This document shows, piece after piece, positions 1 through 7,019 of a stretch of DNA of 14,930 bases. The notes below the pieces were generated by a model that saw nothing but the letters and a program-made list of their open reading frames with translations, searched no databases and had not been told where the DNA came from. Source of the DNA: CAZFRF01 sp964540925 (GTDB taxonomy: Bacteria; Patescibacteriota; Microgenomatia; Levybacterales; UBA12049); assembly GCA_964540925.1 (NCBI GenBank), contig CAZIOR010000015.1:1-14930 (forward strand). The letters run 5' to 3'. A program made the translations under genes and the position numbers. Numbering within the stretch: position 1 is the stretch's first letter; each line of letters starts with the position of its first letter.

Positions 1-2154
1 GGTGAACTTCTCTACTCTGTTTATCAAGATCAAAACAGAATTTATGTAAAACTAGATAAAATTCCAAAATATCTTCAACAAGGAACAATCGCTATTGAGG
101 ATAAAAATTTCTATGCAAACAAAGGTTTCTCTTTTACAGGTTACATCAGGGGTTTAATAATCGATCCAATTTTAAGAAGAAGAATTACTGGAGGATCTAC
201 TATAACCCAGCAGTTAGTTAAAAATGTTTTACTTACTAGCGAAAGAACTTTGCCTCGTAAAGTAAAAGAATTGATGCTTTCAATTCAGGTTGATAGAAAA
301 TATTCTAAAAATGAAATTTTGGAAATGTATTTAAATGATGTACCGTATGGAGGAACTGCAATTGGTGTTCAGGCAGCAGCCCAAGTATATTTTGGCAAAG
401 ATGTAAAAGATTTAAATCTAGGCGAATCAGCTTTTCTTGCAGGTCTTCCTCAAGGACCAAGTTTATATTCACCTTTTTCTGGTAATAAATATTATCTAGC
501 TAGAACTCAGGCAGTTTTAAACCAAATGGTAAATCAAGGTTATGTAACTAGGTCTCAGGCAGATAAAGCATATAAGGAAATTGAGGCAAAGAAATTTGCT
601 CAAAGTCCAGTGGGCATTAAAGCCCCTCACTTTGTTTTTTATGTAAAACAGCTTTTAATGAATCAGTTTGGAGAGGCTGCTGTTGAAAGCGGAGGCTTAA
701 GGGTTAAAACAACTTTAGATTATAAAATTGAAAAAGAATCAGAAAAAGTTGTTAAAGAAGAAATTGGAAAATTAAAAAATTATAAAGTTGGAAATGGTGC
801 TGCAATGGTTACTAATCCAAGAACTGGCGAAATCCTTGCTATGGTTGGAAGTGAAGATTATTTTAATGTAAAAAATGATGGTAATTTTAATGCTGCTACT
901 GCATATAGACAACCAGGTTCATCACTAAAGCCTGTTACTTATGCTGTAGCCTTTTCTAAAGGCTACACACCCTCTACTCTTTTAATGGATACAGAGACAA
1001 ATTTTAAATCAACTGATAGTGAGAAAGACTATATTCCTGGAAATTATGATGGTAAGTTTAGGGGTCCTGTTCAGGTTAGATTTGCTCTTGCTAACTCATT
1101 AAACATTCCAGCAGTTAAAATGTTAGCGATGGTAGGTGTAAAAAATGTAATGCAAAAGGGTTATGACATGGGAATTGATAACTGGCAGCCAACTGATGAA
1201 AACTTAAGAAATGTTGGTTACTCTTTAGTTTTGGGAGGAAGGGATGTGCGTTTAATTGATGAGATGGAAGCATATGGTGTTTTTGCAAATGGCGGAGAAA
1301 AACAACCTTTAGTTTCTATTTTGGAAGTAAGGGATGCAAAAGGAAATGTAATATATAAATACAACCCGCCCTCTTCTCAAAGAGTATTTTCTCAAGAAAT
1401 AAGTTTTCTTATTTCCCATATTTTACTTGATAATACAGCCAGAAGTGCAACTTTTGGACAATACTCATATTTAACTGTGCCCAATCATCCAAGTGTTTCA
1501 GTAAAAACTGGAACAACTGATCAAAAAAGAGATAACTGGACAATTGGATATACAAAGTCCTTTGTTGTCGGTGCTTGGGTTGGAAATAATAATAATACAC
1601 CAATGGGAAATATCTCCTCAGGTATTACAGGTGCAGCTCCAATTTGGAATAGAATTATGACTTATGTGTTAAAAGGAAAATCAGATGAGCCTCCACAAAA
1701 ACCTGATAACGTTAACGCCTTAACTATAGATGCATACGGCGGTGGCTTGCCGGTTGATGGCAGACCAACAAGAAGTGAGTATTTTATAAAAGGAACAGAG
1801 CCAACGACTCCTGCAGCAATTTATCAGAAAGTAAAATTATCTAAACATCAGGGAGGAAAACTAGCTAATTCTGCTGAGATTTCAGCTGGAGATTATGACA
1901 CAAAAGATTTCATAGTATTTGCAGAAAAAGATCCAATATCAGTTGATGGAAAAAATAGATGGCAAGATGGAATCATTGCTTGGCTTAAGAAAACTTTTGC
2001 AGCTGATCATCCTGAATATTATCCTCCAACAGAAACATCAGATTATAAGTATGGGGAAAATAATTCAAATAACAATAATCCTACGCCAACTCTAACAACT
2101 ACACCAACTCCAACGGGTATTTTACCTACTTTAACGTTAACCCCTACTCCTTAA
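1..2154 (+). CDS. Class A penicillin-binding protein (bifunctional glycosyltransferase/transpeptidase), 5'-partial
   Basis: Polymerises lipid II into glycan strands and cross-links the stem peptides at the outer face of the cytoplasmic membrane. The frame is open from base 1, so the start, N-terminal membrane anchor and first part of the GT51 domain lie outside the window; the TTG at 250 is internal. GT51 motifs are visible: the catalytic Glu of IEDKNFY (Glu codon 97-99), GGSTITQQ (190-213), then RKVKEL and the EMYLNDVPYG block. The transpeptidase has all three motifs: SSLK (919-930, nucleophile Ser), SLN (1096-1104) and KTGT (from 1504). The tail (about 2065-2151) is Asn-rich, then a Thr/Pro repeat (PTPTLTTTPTPTG), probably a disordered surface segment. 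The last 11 bp overlap the convergent pheT. Family call is firm; PBP1A-type subclass is likely but not proven. Confidence 0.95.
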   Translation, partial: GELLYSVYQDQNRIYVKLDKIPKYLQQGTIAIEDKNFYANKGFSFTGYIRGLIIDPILRRRITGGSTITQQLVKNVLLTSERTLPRKVKELMLSIQVDRKYSKNEILEMYLNDVPYGGTAIGVQAAAQVYFGKDVKDLNLGESAFLAGLPQGPSLYSPFSGNKYYLARTQAVLNQMVNQGYVTRSQADKAYKEIEAKKFAQSPVGIKAPHFVFYVKQLLMNQFGEAAVESGGLRVKTTLDYKIEKESEKVVKEEIGKLKNYKVGNGAAMVTNPRTGEILAMVGSEDYFNVKNDGNFNAATAYRQPGSSLKPVTYAVAFSKGYTPSTLLMDTETNFKSTDSEKDYIPGNYDGKFRGPVQVRFALANSLNIPAVKMLAMVGVKNVMQKGYDMGIDNWQPTDENLRNVGYSLVLGGRDVRLIDEMEAYGVFANGGEKQPLVSILEVRDAKGNVIYKYNPPSSQRVFSQEISFLISHILLDNTARSATFGQYSYLTVPNHPSVSVKTGTTDQKRDNWTIGYTKSFVVGAWVGNNNNTPMGNISSGITGAAPIWNRIMTYVLKGKSDEPPQKPDNVNALTIDAYGGGLPVDGRPTRSEYFIKGTEPTTPAAIYQKVKLSKHQGGKLANSAEISAGDYDTKDFIVFAEKDPISVDGKNRWQDGIIAWLKKTFAADHPEYYPPTETSDYKYGENNSNNNNPTPTLTTTPTPTGILPTLTLTPTP

Positions 2155-4087
2155 TTTGAGCGTCAAATTTGGACTTAAGCATTCCTAAAATTTTTACTCT
2201 AATTTCTCCGACTTCTTCTTTGGTTAAATTTTTTTCATAATCTTGAAAGACAATATGAAATGTTCTGCTGTTTTCAAATGTATCTAATAAGGTTACGTCA
2301 ACAATAAGTTTATTGATGCTTTTAATCTCATTAATTATTTCTTGTGTCTCTCCAGTAGTGATAAGAGAAATATCTTGTGTTATTGGAGGAAACTTTGCAA
2401 AAGGAACAAAAATCTTTTTTAGATTTGCATGTTCTAAAATAATTTCTAAATTTAATTCAAAATCAACAATGTTTTCATTGAGGACTTCAATTTCTCCAAG
2501 ATAATTTTTTTCTAAATAAATTGATGCGCCAGTTCCTCCTTTTTGAGATTTTTTAAAGACTAAGTTTTTAATTCCCAAATCTTCACATATACCTTCAATA
2601 AGTCCTTTTACTGCAAAGAAATTAAGATGTCTTTCTTTAACAATTCCAGACAAAGTTAAGACTTCTTTTGGTAGATCATTTTTTTGCTTTAGGTAAACAT
2701 TGGCAACTTCAAAAATTTTAAGAGTTTCTTTAGAGCTATTTTCTTTTTCAACTAAAAGTAAACTTGGAATTAATGTATTCCTTAAGTATTCCATGTCAGA
2801 AGTTAAAGGATTTTTAATTTTTACTGCGTCCTCAATTGGTCCCTCAAATAAATCTTCTGAAACAAATGAATAAGTATAAACTTCTGTAAAGCCTAGATAT
2901 TTTAAGGCATTCTTTATTCTTTGTTCAAAATAAAAATTATTCGCGTATGGAAGTTTTTTGGAGCTTAAAAATGTTGGAACAATACTTTCGATTTTATGGT
3001 ATCCATAAATTCTAGCAATTTCTTCAATAACATCTTCTTCGATTTTTACATCTGGTCTTTCGGTTGGTGTTTCTACTTCTAGACCATCCTTTAATTTTTT
3101 AACATTAAACCCAAGGTCAATTAAAATATTTGTACACTTATCTAGCGAAAGATTTGCGCCAATTATTGAGTTAATTTTTGCAAGCGAAACATTAATTTTA
3201 TTTACAACAGGTTTGTTAGGATAATAATCAAAGATTTCTGAAATAACTTTTCCATTAGCATTTTGTTTATAAAGTTCAATTCCTCTTTCTAAGGCTTTTC
3301 CCATTAATTCAGGATCTAGACCTTTTTCATTAATAATTGCTGCTTCTGTTCTGATGCCTAAATTCATTGAAGTTTTCCTGATGTTAACTGGATTATTATT
3401 ATCCATGAAAAACATGATTCTCTTTGTGTTGTTATTTACAACACTATTTTGTGTTCCCATAATACCTAGTAAATCAATAATTGTTCCTTTACCATCATCT
3501 GCAACAATATCTCCTCCATTTAGGGTGTATGTCTTTCCGTCAAGAGTTGTTAGTTTTTCTCCTTTTTTACTTTCTCGAACTATAAATTCTTTAGAGGATA
3601 ATAAATCAAAATCGAATACATGTGTTGGATGACCTGTTTCACGCATTACATAATTAGTTACATCAATTAAGTTATTTAAGCTTCTGATTCCAGAAAGCTC
3701 TAGTCTTTTGCTAACTTCAGAAGGGCTGTCGCCGATTTCCACTTCCATAACAACTGCACAGATTCTATTTACAAGTTTTGGATCTGCTTTTATTTTTATT
3801 GGAAATTTTTCTGTGGATTTGGAAATAGTTGTGGATTTTGGGTTTTTAAATGTAGCTTTTTTACCATTTTCGTTTAGAGCAAGCGCTGCCTCTTTGGCAA
3901 TATTTTTAACCGACATTAAATCTGGTCTATTAGTTGTTACTTCAATGTCATAGACAATATCGTCATTTATTTTTTCTGTTTTTTCTACAGAAACGCTCAC
4001 TAACGAGAGATCTTTAGCAATAGTCTCAGCGTTTTCTTGTGTTTCTAAAAATTCCCTTAACCATGAATCAACTATTTTTATATTCAT
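2144..4087 (-). CDS. pheT: Phenylalanyl-tRNA synthetase beta subunit, short form lacking the EMAP/OB insertion
   Basis: Non-catalytic but essential subunit of PheRS, pairing with PheS to charge tRNA-Phe; carries tRNA-binding and B3/B4 editing modules. At 647 aa it is about 150 residues shorter than the roughly 800-residue bacterial norm. The N-terminus MNIKIVDSWLREFL matches the family start, but the sequence passes directly from there to the VTTNRPDLMSVKNIAKE block, so the EMAP-type tRNA-binding OB domain usually inserted after about residue 40 is missing. B3/B4 is present (RSLNNLIDVTNYVMRETGHP, then HVFDFD), B5 follows (PTERPDVKIEEDVIEEIARI), and a slightly shortened FDX-ACB domain closes the protein (FPPITQDISL to LTKEEV). 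The ATG lies 1 nt after the pheS stop, implying translational coupling. The 3' end overlaps the convergent PBP gene by 11 bp, with no terminator between them. Confidence 0.95.
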   Translation of the reverse strand: MNIKIVDSWLREFLETQENAETIAKDLSLVSVSVEKTEKINDDIVYDIEVTTNRPDLMSVKNIAKEAALALNENGKKATFKNPKSTTISKSTEKFPIKIKADPKLVNRICAVVMEVEIGDSPSEVSKRLELSGIRSLNNLIDVTNYVMRETGHPTHVFDFDLLSSKEFIVRESKKGEKLTTLDGKTYTLNGGDIVADDGKGTIIDLLGIMGTQNSVVNNNTKRIMFFMDNNNPVNIRKTSMNLGIRTEAAIINEKGLDPELMGKALERGIELYKQNANGKVISEIFDYYPNKPVVNKINVSLAKINSIIGANLSLDKCTNILIDLGFNVKKLKDGLEVETPTERPDVKIEEDVIEEIARIYGYHKIESIVPTFLSSKKLPYANNFYFEQRIKNALKYLGFTEVYTYSFVSEDLFEGPIEDAVKIKNPLTSDMEYLRNTLIPSLLLVEKENSSKETLKIFEVANVYLKQKNDLPKEVLTLSGIVKERHLNFFAVKGLIEGICEDLGIKNLVFKKSQKGGTGASIYLEKNYLGEIEVLNENIVDFELNLEIILEHANLKKIFVPFAKFPPITQDISLITTGETQEIINEIKSINKLIVDVTLLDTFENSRTFHIVFQDYEKNLTKEEVGEIRVKILGMLKSKFDAQIKE

Positions 4088-4088
4088 A

Positions 4089-4979
4089 TTAAAACTGCTC
4101 TAAGAATTCCATTTTGTTTGCGTACAATAAACGTAGATCATCAATTTCAATTCCTTCTTTCATCATCAGTACTCTCTCTACTCCCCAACCAAACGCAAAC
4201 CCGTTATATATTTTTGGATCAACTCCACAATTTTTTAAAACATTTGGATGAACCATGCCAGCCCCACCCATTTCTAGCCAGCCTTCTTTACAAAGCTTGC
4301 AGCCTTTACCCTTACAAACACCACAACTGACATCAATTTCAAAGGATGGTTCGGTAAATTCAAAATGATATGGTCTAATTCTCGATACTCGATCATTTCC
4401 AAAGTAACTTTTAACAAAATAATCAAGTACACCCTTTAAGTTTGCAATTGATAAATCTTTATCGACAGCTAGTCCTTCGAATTGATGAAACATTGGAGTA
4501 TGCGAAACATCGGACTGTCTTCTATAGCATTTAGCTATGTTTAACATTTTAATAGGAGGTTTGGTTGTTGTCAGTTCTCTGATCTGACCACTAGATGTAT
4601 GGGGGGTTAAAAGCATTGGTCCATACTTACTACTTTCATTTTCGTCAATAAAGAAAGTTTCCCAATCATCTCTGGCTGGATGATTCTTGGAAAAGTTTAA
4701 GGCTTCAAATGCATACCAATCATATTCTACTTCTGGATATCTAACTCTAATAAATCCAATCTTTTCAAAAATAGATTCAATTTCTGAAATTGCCTGAGTT
4801 ACTAAATGTAAGTGTCCGATGCTAGGTTTAAGACCAGGATTAGTTACATCAATTTTTTCAATTAAACTTACTTTTCTTTTATGGCTTAAACTTTGTTTTT
4901 TGTCCTCAAGGGCGTCTTCAATAGTTTGTTTTACATCATTAGCAAGTACGCCAACAGCAGGTCTTTTTTCAACCGGTAC
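4089..4979 (-). CDS. pheS: Phenylalanyl-tRNA synthetase alpha subunit, N-terminus lost in the assembly gap
   Basis: Catalytic class II subunit of PheRS. The reading frame is continuous from the edge of the N run (4979) to the TAA at 4089, giving 297 visible residues. An apparent start at 4616 is an internal Met in the middle of the catalytic domain: upstream in frame are DVTNPG, SIGHLHLVTQAI and DWYAFEALNFSKNHPARDD, all diagnostic of PheS. Motif 2 (FHQFEGLAVDKDLSI) and motif 3 (GFAFGWGVERVLMM) are intact. A four-Cys stretch, CGVCKGKGCKLC, sits just before WLEMGGAGMVHP; from memory similar Cys pairs occur in Firmicute PheS, and zinc binding is plausible. Family length is roughly 330-350 aa, so about 35-50 N-terminal residues should lie in the gap. 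Preceded by a Phe-rich leader peptide and attenuator (5084-5182), which probably control it together with pheT. Confidence 0.95.
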   Translation of the reverse strand, partial: VPVEKRPAVGVLANDVKQTIEDALEDKKQSLSHKRKVSLIEKIDVTNPGLKPSIGHLHLVTQAISEIESIFEKIGFIRVRYPEVEYDWYAFEALNFSKNHPARDDWETFFIDENESSKYGPMLLTPHTSSGQIRELTTTKPPIKMLNIAKCYRRQSDVSHTPMFHQFEGLAVDKDLSIANLKGVLDYFVKSYFGNDRVSRIRPYHFEFTEPSFEIDVSCGVCKGKGCKLCKEGWLEMGGAGMVHPNVLKNCGVDPKIYNGFAFGWGVERVLMMKEGIEIDDLRLLYANKMEFLEQF

Positions 4980-5079
4980 NNNNNNNNNNNNNNNNNNNNN
5001 NNNNNNNNNNNNNNNNNNNNNNNNNNNNNNNNNNNNNNNNNNNNNNNNNNNNNNNNNNNNNNNNNNNNNNNNNNNNNNN
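4980..5079. other. 100-N scaffold gap
   Basis: Exactly 100 unknown bases. On the left the pheS frame enters the gap without a start codon; on the right is the U tract of an intrinsic terminator. The missing PheS N-terminus plus a start region would need roughly 110-170 bp, so 100 is probably a placeholder length rather than a measured distance. The flanking content (pheS body; pheST-type attenuator) is consistent with a correct join. Confidence 0.98.
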
Positions 5080-5083
5080 CAAT

Positions 5084-5107
5084 AAAAAAACCTCCCGGTT
5101 GGGAGGT
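5084..5107 (-). terminator. Intrinsic terminator (attenuator 3:4 hairpin) before pheS
   Basis: Read on the minus strand: ACCTCCC, 4-nt loop AACC, GGGAGGT, then a run of seven T. Stem arms are at 5101-5107 and 5090-5096 and the T run is 5084-5090. It lies between greA and pheS and downstream of a Phe-rich leader ORF. Its 5' arm can pair instead with an upstream segment (5131-5137), which is the hallmark of an attenuator rather than an end-of-operon terminator. Confidence 0.88.
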
Positions 5108-5145
5108 CAAATGCTTTTTGGCACTTATTTACCTCCCGTTAGGGA
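5084..5145 (-). promoter_or_regulatory. pheST transcription attenuator (three alternative hairpins)
   Basis: On the minus strand four segments can pair. Segment 1 (UCCC, 5142-5145) pairs with the start of segment 2 (GGGA, 5134-5137) over a UAAC loop. Segment 2 (GGGAGGU, 5131-5137, plus UAAGUGC, 5121-5127) pairs with segment 3 (GCAUUUG then ACCUCCC, 5101-5114) as a long antiterminator of 7+7 bp including two G-U pairs. Segments 3 and 4 form the terminator. The last leader Phe codon is 12 nt upstream of segment 2, and the leader stop codon lies inside the segment 2 region. A ribosome stalled at Phe codons would cover segment 1 and leave 2 free (read-through); a ribosome reaching the stop would mask 2 (termination). 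The structure is seen in the sequence; the mechanism is inferred by analogy with E. coli pheM-pheST. Confidence 0.8.
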
Positions 5146-5182
5146 TAGTAAAGTAAAAACCAAAAAAGTTTCTTAATTTCAT
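5129..5182 (-). CDS. Phe-rich leader peptide of pheST (pheM-like), 17 aa
   Basis: ATG at 5182 to TAA at 5129 encodes MKLRNFFGFYFTIPNGR, with Phe at codons 6, 7, 9 and 11, all UUU. It starts 27 nt after the greA stop and sits directly upstream of the attenuator of pheST. E. coli has a comparable 14-residue Phe-rich leader, pheM, at the same place in the same operon. The ATG has no Shine-Dalgarno; a promoter at 5189-5217 would start the transcript at or within a nucleotide of the ATG, so the leader mRNA is probably leaderless. The peptide itself likely has no function; its translation is the sensor of charged tRNA-Phe. Confidence 0.82.
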   Translation of the reverse strand: MKLRNFFGFYFTIPNGR

Positions 5183-5188
5183 ATAGAC

Positions 5189-5217
5189 AATATAGCAGAT
5201 AGGATCACGTTATTCAA
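5189..5217 (-). promoter_or_regulatory. Promoter for pheST leader transcript
   Basis: TTGAAT (5212-5217), 17-bp spacer, TATATT (5189-5194) with an extended -10 TGC immediately upstream. The -35 box overlaps the last codons and stop of greA. The -10 ends 6 nt before the leader-peptide ATG, predicting a leaderless start. It lets pheST be expressed independently of the thrS-rplT-greA transcript. Confidence 0.72.
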
Positions 5218-5662
5218 TAGAAATAACTATGTATTCTACAATTCCTGTTGGTGTTTTTATTTGTGCAGTCTCCCCTATCTTTTTTCCCATTAATGCGTAG
5301 CCAAAAGGAGATTTGTTAGAAATTTTTCCAAGTGATGGATTTGCTTCGAATTCTCCAACGATTAAATATTCTTTTTCAATTTTTTCATTTTTAATTTTAA
5401 TCCTATGTCCTATTTGAATAAATTCATTGTGTTCAGGGGAATATATTTTTGCAGATTTTAATAAGTATTTTAAATTACGTATTTCTCTATCTATATCTGA
5501 AAGTTCAAATTTGGCTGCTTTGTATAAACCATTTTCTGATAAATCACCCATTTCTCTGGCTCTTTTTAATGTAGATACAGCGCTTGGTCTTTTTAAATTT
5601 AAAGCTTCAAGTTTTTCTTGAAGTTCTTGAAAACCTTGTTTTGTAAATGGAACGATTCTCAT
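5210..5662 (-). CDS. greA: Transcript cleavage factor GreA
   Basis: Binds the RNA polymerase secondary channel and stimulates cleavage of backtracked RNA so that stalled complexes resume. At 150 aa it is close to the usual 155-160. The N-terminal coiled coil is clear (about residues 10-75), with the acidic tip motif GDLSENGLYKAAKFE carrying the conserved Asp and Glu that position the catalytic metal. The C-terminal FKBP-like domain follows (IGHRIKI, SPFGYALMGKKIGETAQIKTPTG). The ATG is 6 nt after the stop of the 261-residue unknown gene, without an obvious Shine-Dalgarno. Its presence between rplT and pheS differs from the E. coli operon. Confidence 0.95.
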   Translation of the reverse strand: MRIVPFTKQGFQELQEKLEALNLKRPSAVSTLKRAREMGDLSENGLYKAAKFELSDIDREIRNLKYLLKSAKIYSPEHNEFIQIGHRIKIKNEKIEKEYLIVGEFEANPSLGKISNKSPFGYALMGKKIGETAQIKTPTGIVEYIVISIE

Positions 5663-5668
5663 AATTTA

Positions 5669-6454
5669 TTAAAAGCCAATTTTTTGGCTTGCTAGTCCAC
5701 CTAATCTTGCTAACCCAGCAAAAAGAGAAAGTTGTTGTTGTGGAACAATTACGTTGTGAGGCATAAGATAAAATCCTCCATCTCCATATGTATTAGATGT
5801 GTGTAAAGATGCTGGGGTTGGTCTATCTACGTGTAATGATAGTGTGCCTTCATTTTCTAATCTAAAATTTTGATAGCTCTCTGTTCCAAGTCTAATCATT
5901 GTTGAATATGCATAGAACATTGATCTATTTACCTCAGTTTGTAGTTGAGGAAAATTATTGTTTGCAGCCTCTTCTTCTATAAAATTTCCAAGAGTTGGTG
6001 TTATTTCAGCACTTAAAGGCCAGCCCGCTACTCCCGTTTGTCCAAGTGGTAGATCTACAATTTGTAATTGTGGTACAGTGGCTTGAGATTTTTGATCAGA
6101 GAAATTTAATCTATCTAAAACAGAATTTAGTGTTGCAACGGTATTAATTATTCCATCCCAATCTGTACCTTCTTGATAATGCGGTGGAAGACTTAATACA
6201 TATTTAATCCAGTCTGAAGTTGGACCTTCGGTAGTTTTAACTACTTTACCATATCCCCATTCTCCGTAATCTGAAGGAGGGGTAAATTGACCAGGAATTT
6301 GAAATCTTCCCCTGCGTATTGCCATATCATCTGATTTAAAATCTTCAGGTTTGGGAAGAGCGCTTGTATGTACTAAAATGTCAATTTGTTGACCATTTGA
6401 ATCTAATAAATACCTTGCAGGATTAAATGGTGCTTCTTTTGTGATTCTTGGCAT
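5669..6454 (-). CDS. Conserved-looking unknown protein, 261 aa
   Basis: I do not recognise a family. The product is soluble-looking, with no signal peptide or membrane segment. It starts MPRITKEAPFNPARYLLDSNG and has a Pro/Gly/Tyr-rich region around residues 50-95 (GQFTPPSDYGEWGYGK), a central helical part (WDGIINTVATLNSVLDRLNF), and a distinctive C-terminus (TYGDGGFYLMPHNVIVPQQQ). It lies between rplT and greA in the translation operon, 21 bp after rplT and 6 bp before greA. A perfect extended -10 (TGGTATAAT) ends 7 nt before its ATG, so it and greA probably also have their own leaderless transcript. The location suggests a link to translation or transcription, but nothing in the sequence assigns a function. 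The frame uses the same codon style as its neighbours and appears intact. Confidence 0.85.
   Translation of the reverse strand: MPRITKEAPFNPARYLLDSNGQQIDILVHTSALPKPEDFKSDDMAIRRGRFQIPGQFTPPSDYGEWGYGKVVKTTEGPTSDWIKYVLSLPPHYQEGTDWDGIINTVATLNSVLDRLNFSDQKSQATVPQLQIVDLPLGQTGVAGWPLSAEITPTLGNFIEEEAANNNFPQLQTEVNRSMFYAYSTMIRLGTESYQNFRLENEGTLSLHVDRPTPASLHTSNTYGDGGFYLMPHNVIVPQQQLSLFAGLARLGGLASQKIGF
5673..5690 (-). repeat. Inverted repeat at 3' end of the unknown gene, before greA
   Basis: Minus strand AAGCCAA, 4-nt loop AAAA, TTGGCTT, then TT. The 7-bp stem overlaps the last codons of the 261-residue protein and is followed by only four T in total, so it would be at best a weak terminator or pause site. 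It might lower read-through into greA or protect the upstream mRNA. Confidence 0.35.
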
Positions 6455-6461
6455 TTTGGAG

Positions 6462-6470
6462 ATTATACCA
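6462..6470 (-). promoter_or_regulatory. Extended -10 promoter inside the translation operon
   Basis: TGG followed by a consensus TATAAT (6462-6467), ending 7 nt before the ATG at 6454. No good -35 lies at 17 bp; TTGCTT would give a 19-bp spacer. The extended -10 and the spacing shared with other leaderless starts in the window support an internal promoter for the unknown gene and greA. Confidence 0.6.
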
Positions 6471-6475
6471 GATTT

Positions 6476-6820
6476 TTATTTTACTGAAGCAACTAATTTT
6501 GTGAATGTTGCTGGATCGTTGGTAACTAAATCAGCTAAGATTTTTCTATCTAATTCAATTTTATCTTTCTTAAGTTTTCCGATAAGTACGCTGTATGAAG
6601 TACCTTCTTTTTTAGCAGCTTCACCAATTCTTATTTGCCACAATGATCTCATGTTTCTTTTTCTTAATTTTCTACCATGAAATGCATAAGCACCAGCATG
6701 AAGACTTGCTTCATGTTGCATTTTAGTAAGTCTTGATTTTGTGCCTCTATAGCCTTTGGTTAAGACTTTTAATTTATTATGTTTTCTTTTGGAAACTAAT
6801 CCTCTTTTAACTCTTGCCAT
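6476..6820 (-). CDS. rplT: 50S ribosomal protein L20 (bL20)
   Basis: Binds 23S rRNA early in large-subunit assembly. The 114 residues match the usual length and full family pattern: MARVKRG at the start, the very basic N-terminal extension (KRKHNKLKVLTKGYRGTKSR), the RKLRKRNMRSLWQIRI block, and the C-terminal globular part (YSVLIGKLKKDKIELDRK). Start is 1 nt after the rpmI stop, with a good Shine-Dalgarno (AGGAG) about 9 nt upstream that lies inside the end of rpmI. Translationally coupled to rpmI. In E. coli L20 autoregulates this operon; I did not see the pseudoknot operator here. Confidence 0.97.
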   Translation of the reverse strand: MARVKRGLVSKRKHNKLKVLTKGYRGTKSRLTKMQHEASLHAGAYAFHGRKLRKRNMRSLWQIRIGEAAKKEGTSYSVLIGKLKKDKIELDRKILADLVTNDPATFTKLVASVK

Positions 6821-6821
6821 A

Positions 6822-7019
6822 TTATAGTTCTCCTAATAATTTCTTGATATTTCTACCAAATCTACCACCTAAAACTGCTGGCTCTTTTTGCCTTCTAATT
6901 CTAGATTTTGATTTATTTTTCTTTTTGTGACTGCCGTATTGATGTTCAAACATTACCTTACCTTTTTTGGTAACTTTAAACCTCTTGGCTACTGATTTCT
7001 TGACTTTCATCTTTGTCAT
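6822..7019 (-). CDS. rpmI: 50S ribosomal protein L35 (bL35)
   Basis: Small basic large-subunit protein of 65 aa, the usual length. The start MTKMKVKKSVAKRFKVTKKGK follows the family form MPKMKTKKSAAKRFK closely, so the ATG at 7019 is preferred over the internal Met at residue 4. The basic core (SHKKKNKSKSRIRRQK) and the C-terminal FGRNIKKLLG are present. The gene begins inside infC, overlapping its last 44 nt in another frame. A Shine-Dalgarno (AAAGGA) lies about 9 nt upstream of the ATG within infC. Confidence 0.96.
   Translation of the reverse strand: MTKMKVKKSVAKRFKVTKKGKVMFEHQYGSHKKKNKSKSRIRRQKEPAVLGGRFGRNIKKLLGEL

Noticed and set aside
2080..2151. Tandem repeat or mobile element at the PBP C-terminus
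   Set aside because: The Thr/Pro codon repetition is in frame and codes a disordered tail; no flanking repeats are present.
5084..5182. T-box riboswitch upstream of pheS
   Set aside because: No T-box core resembling AGGGTGGTACCGCG and no room for a specifier stem; a Phe-rich ORF and simple alternative stems explain the region better.
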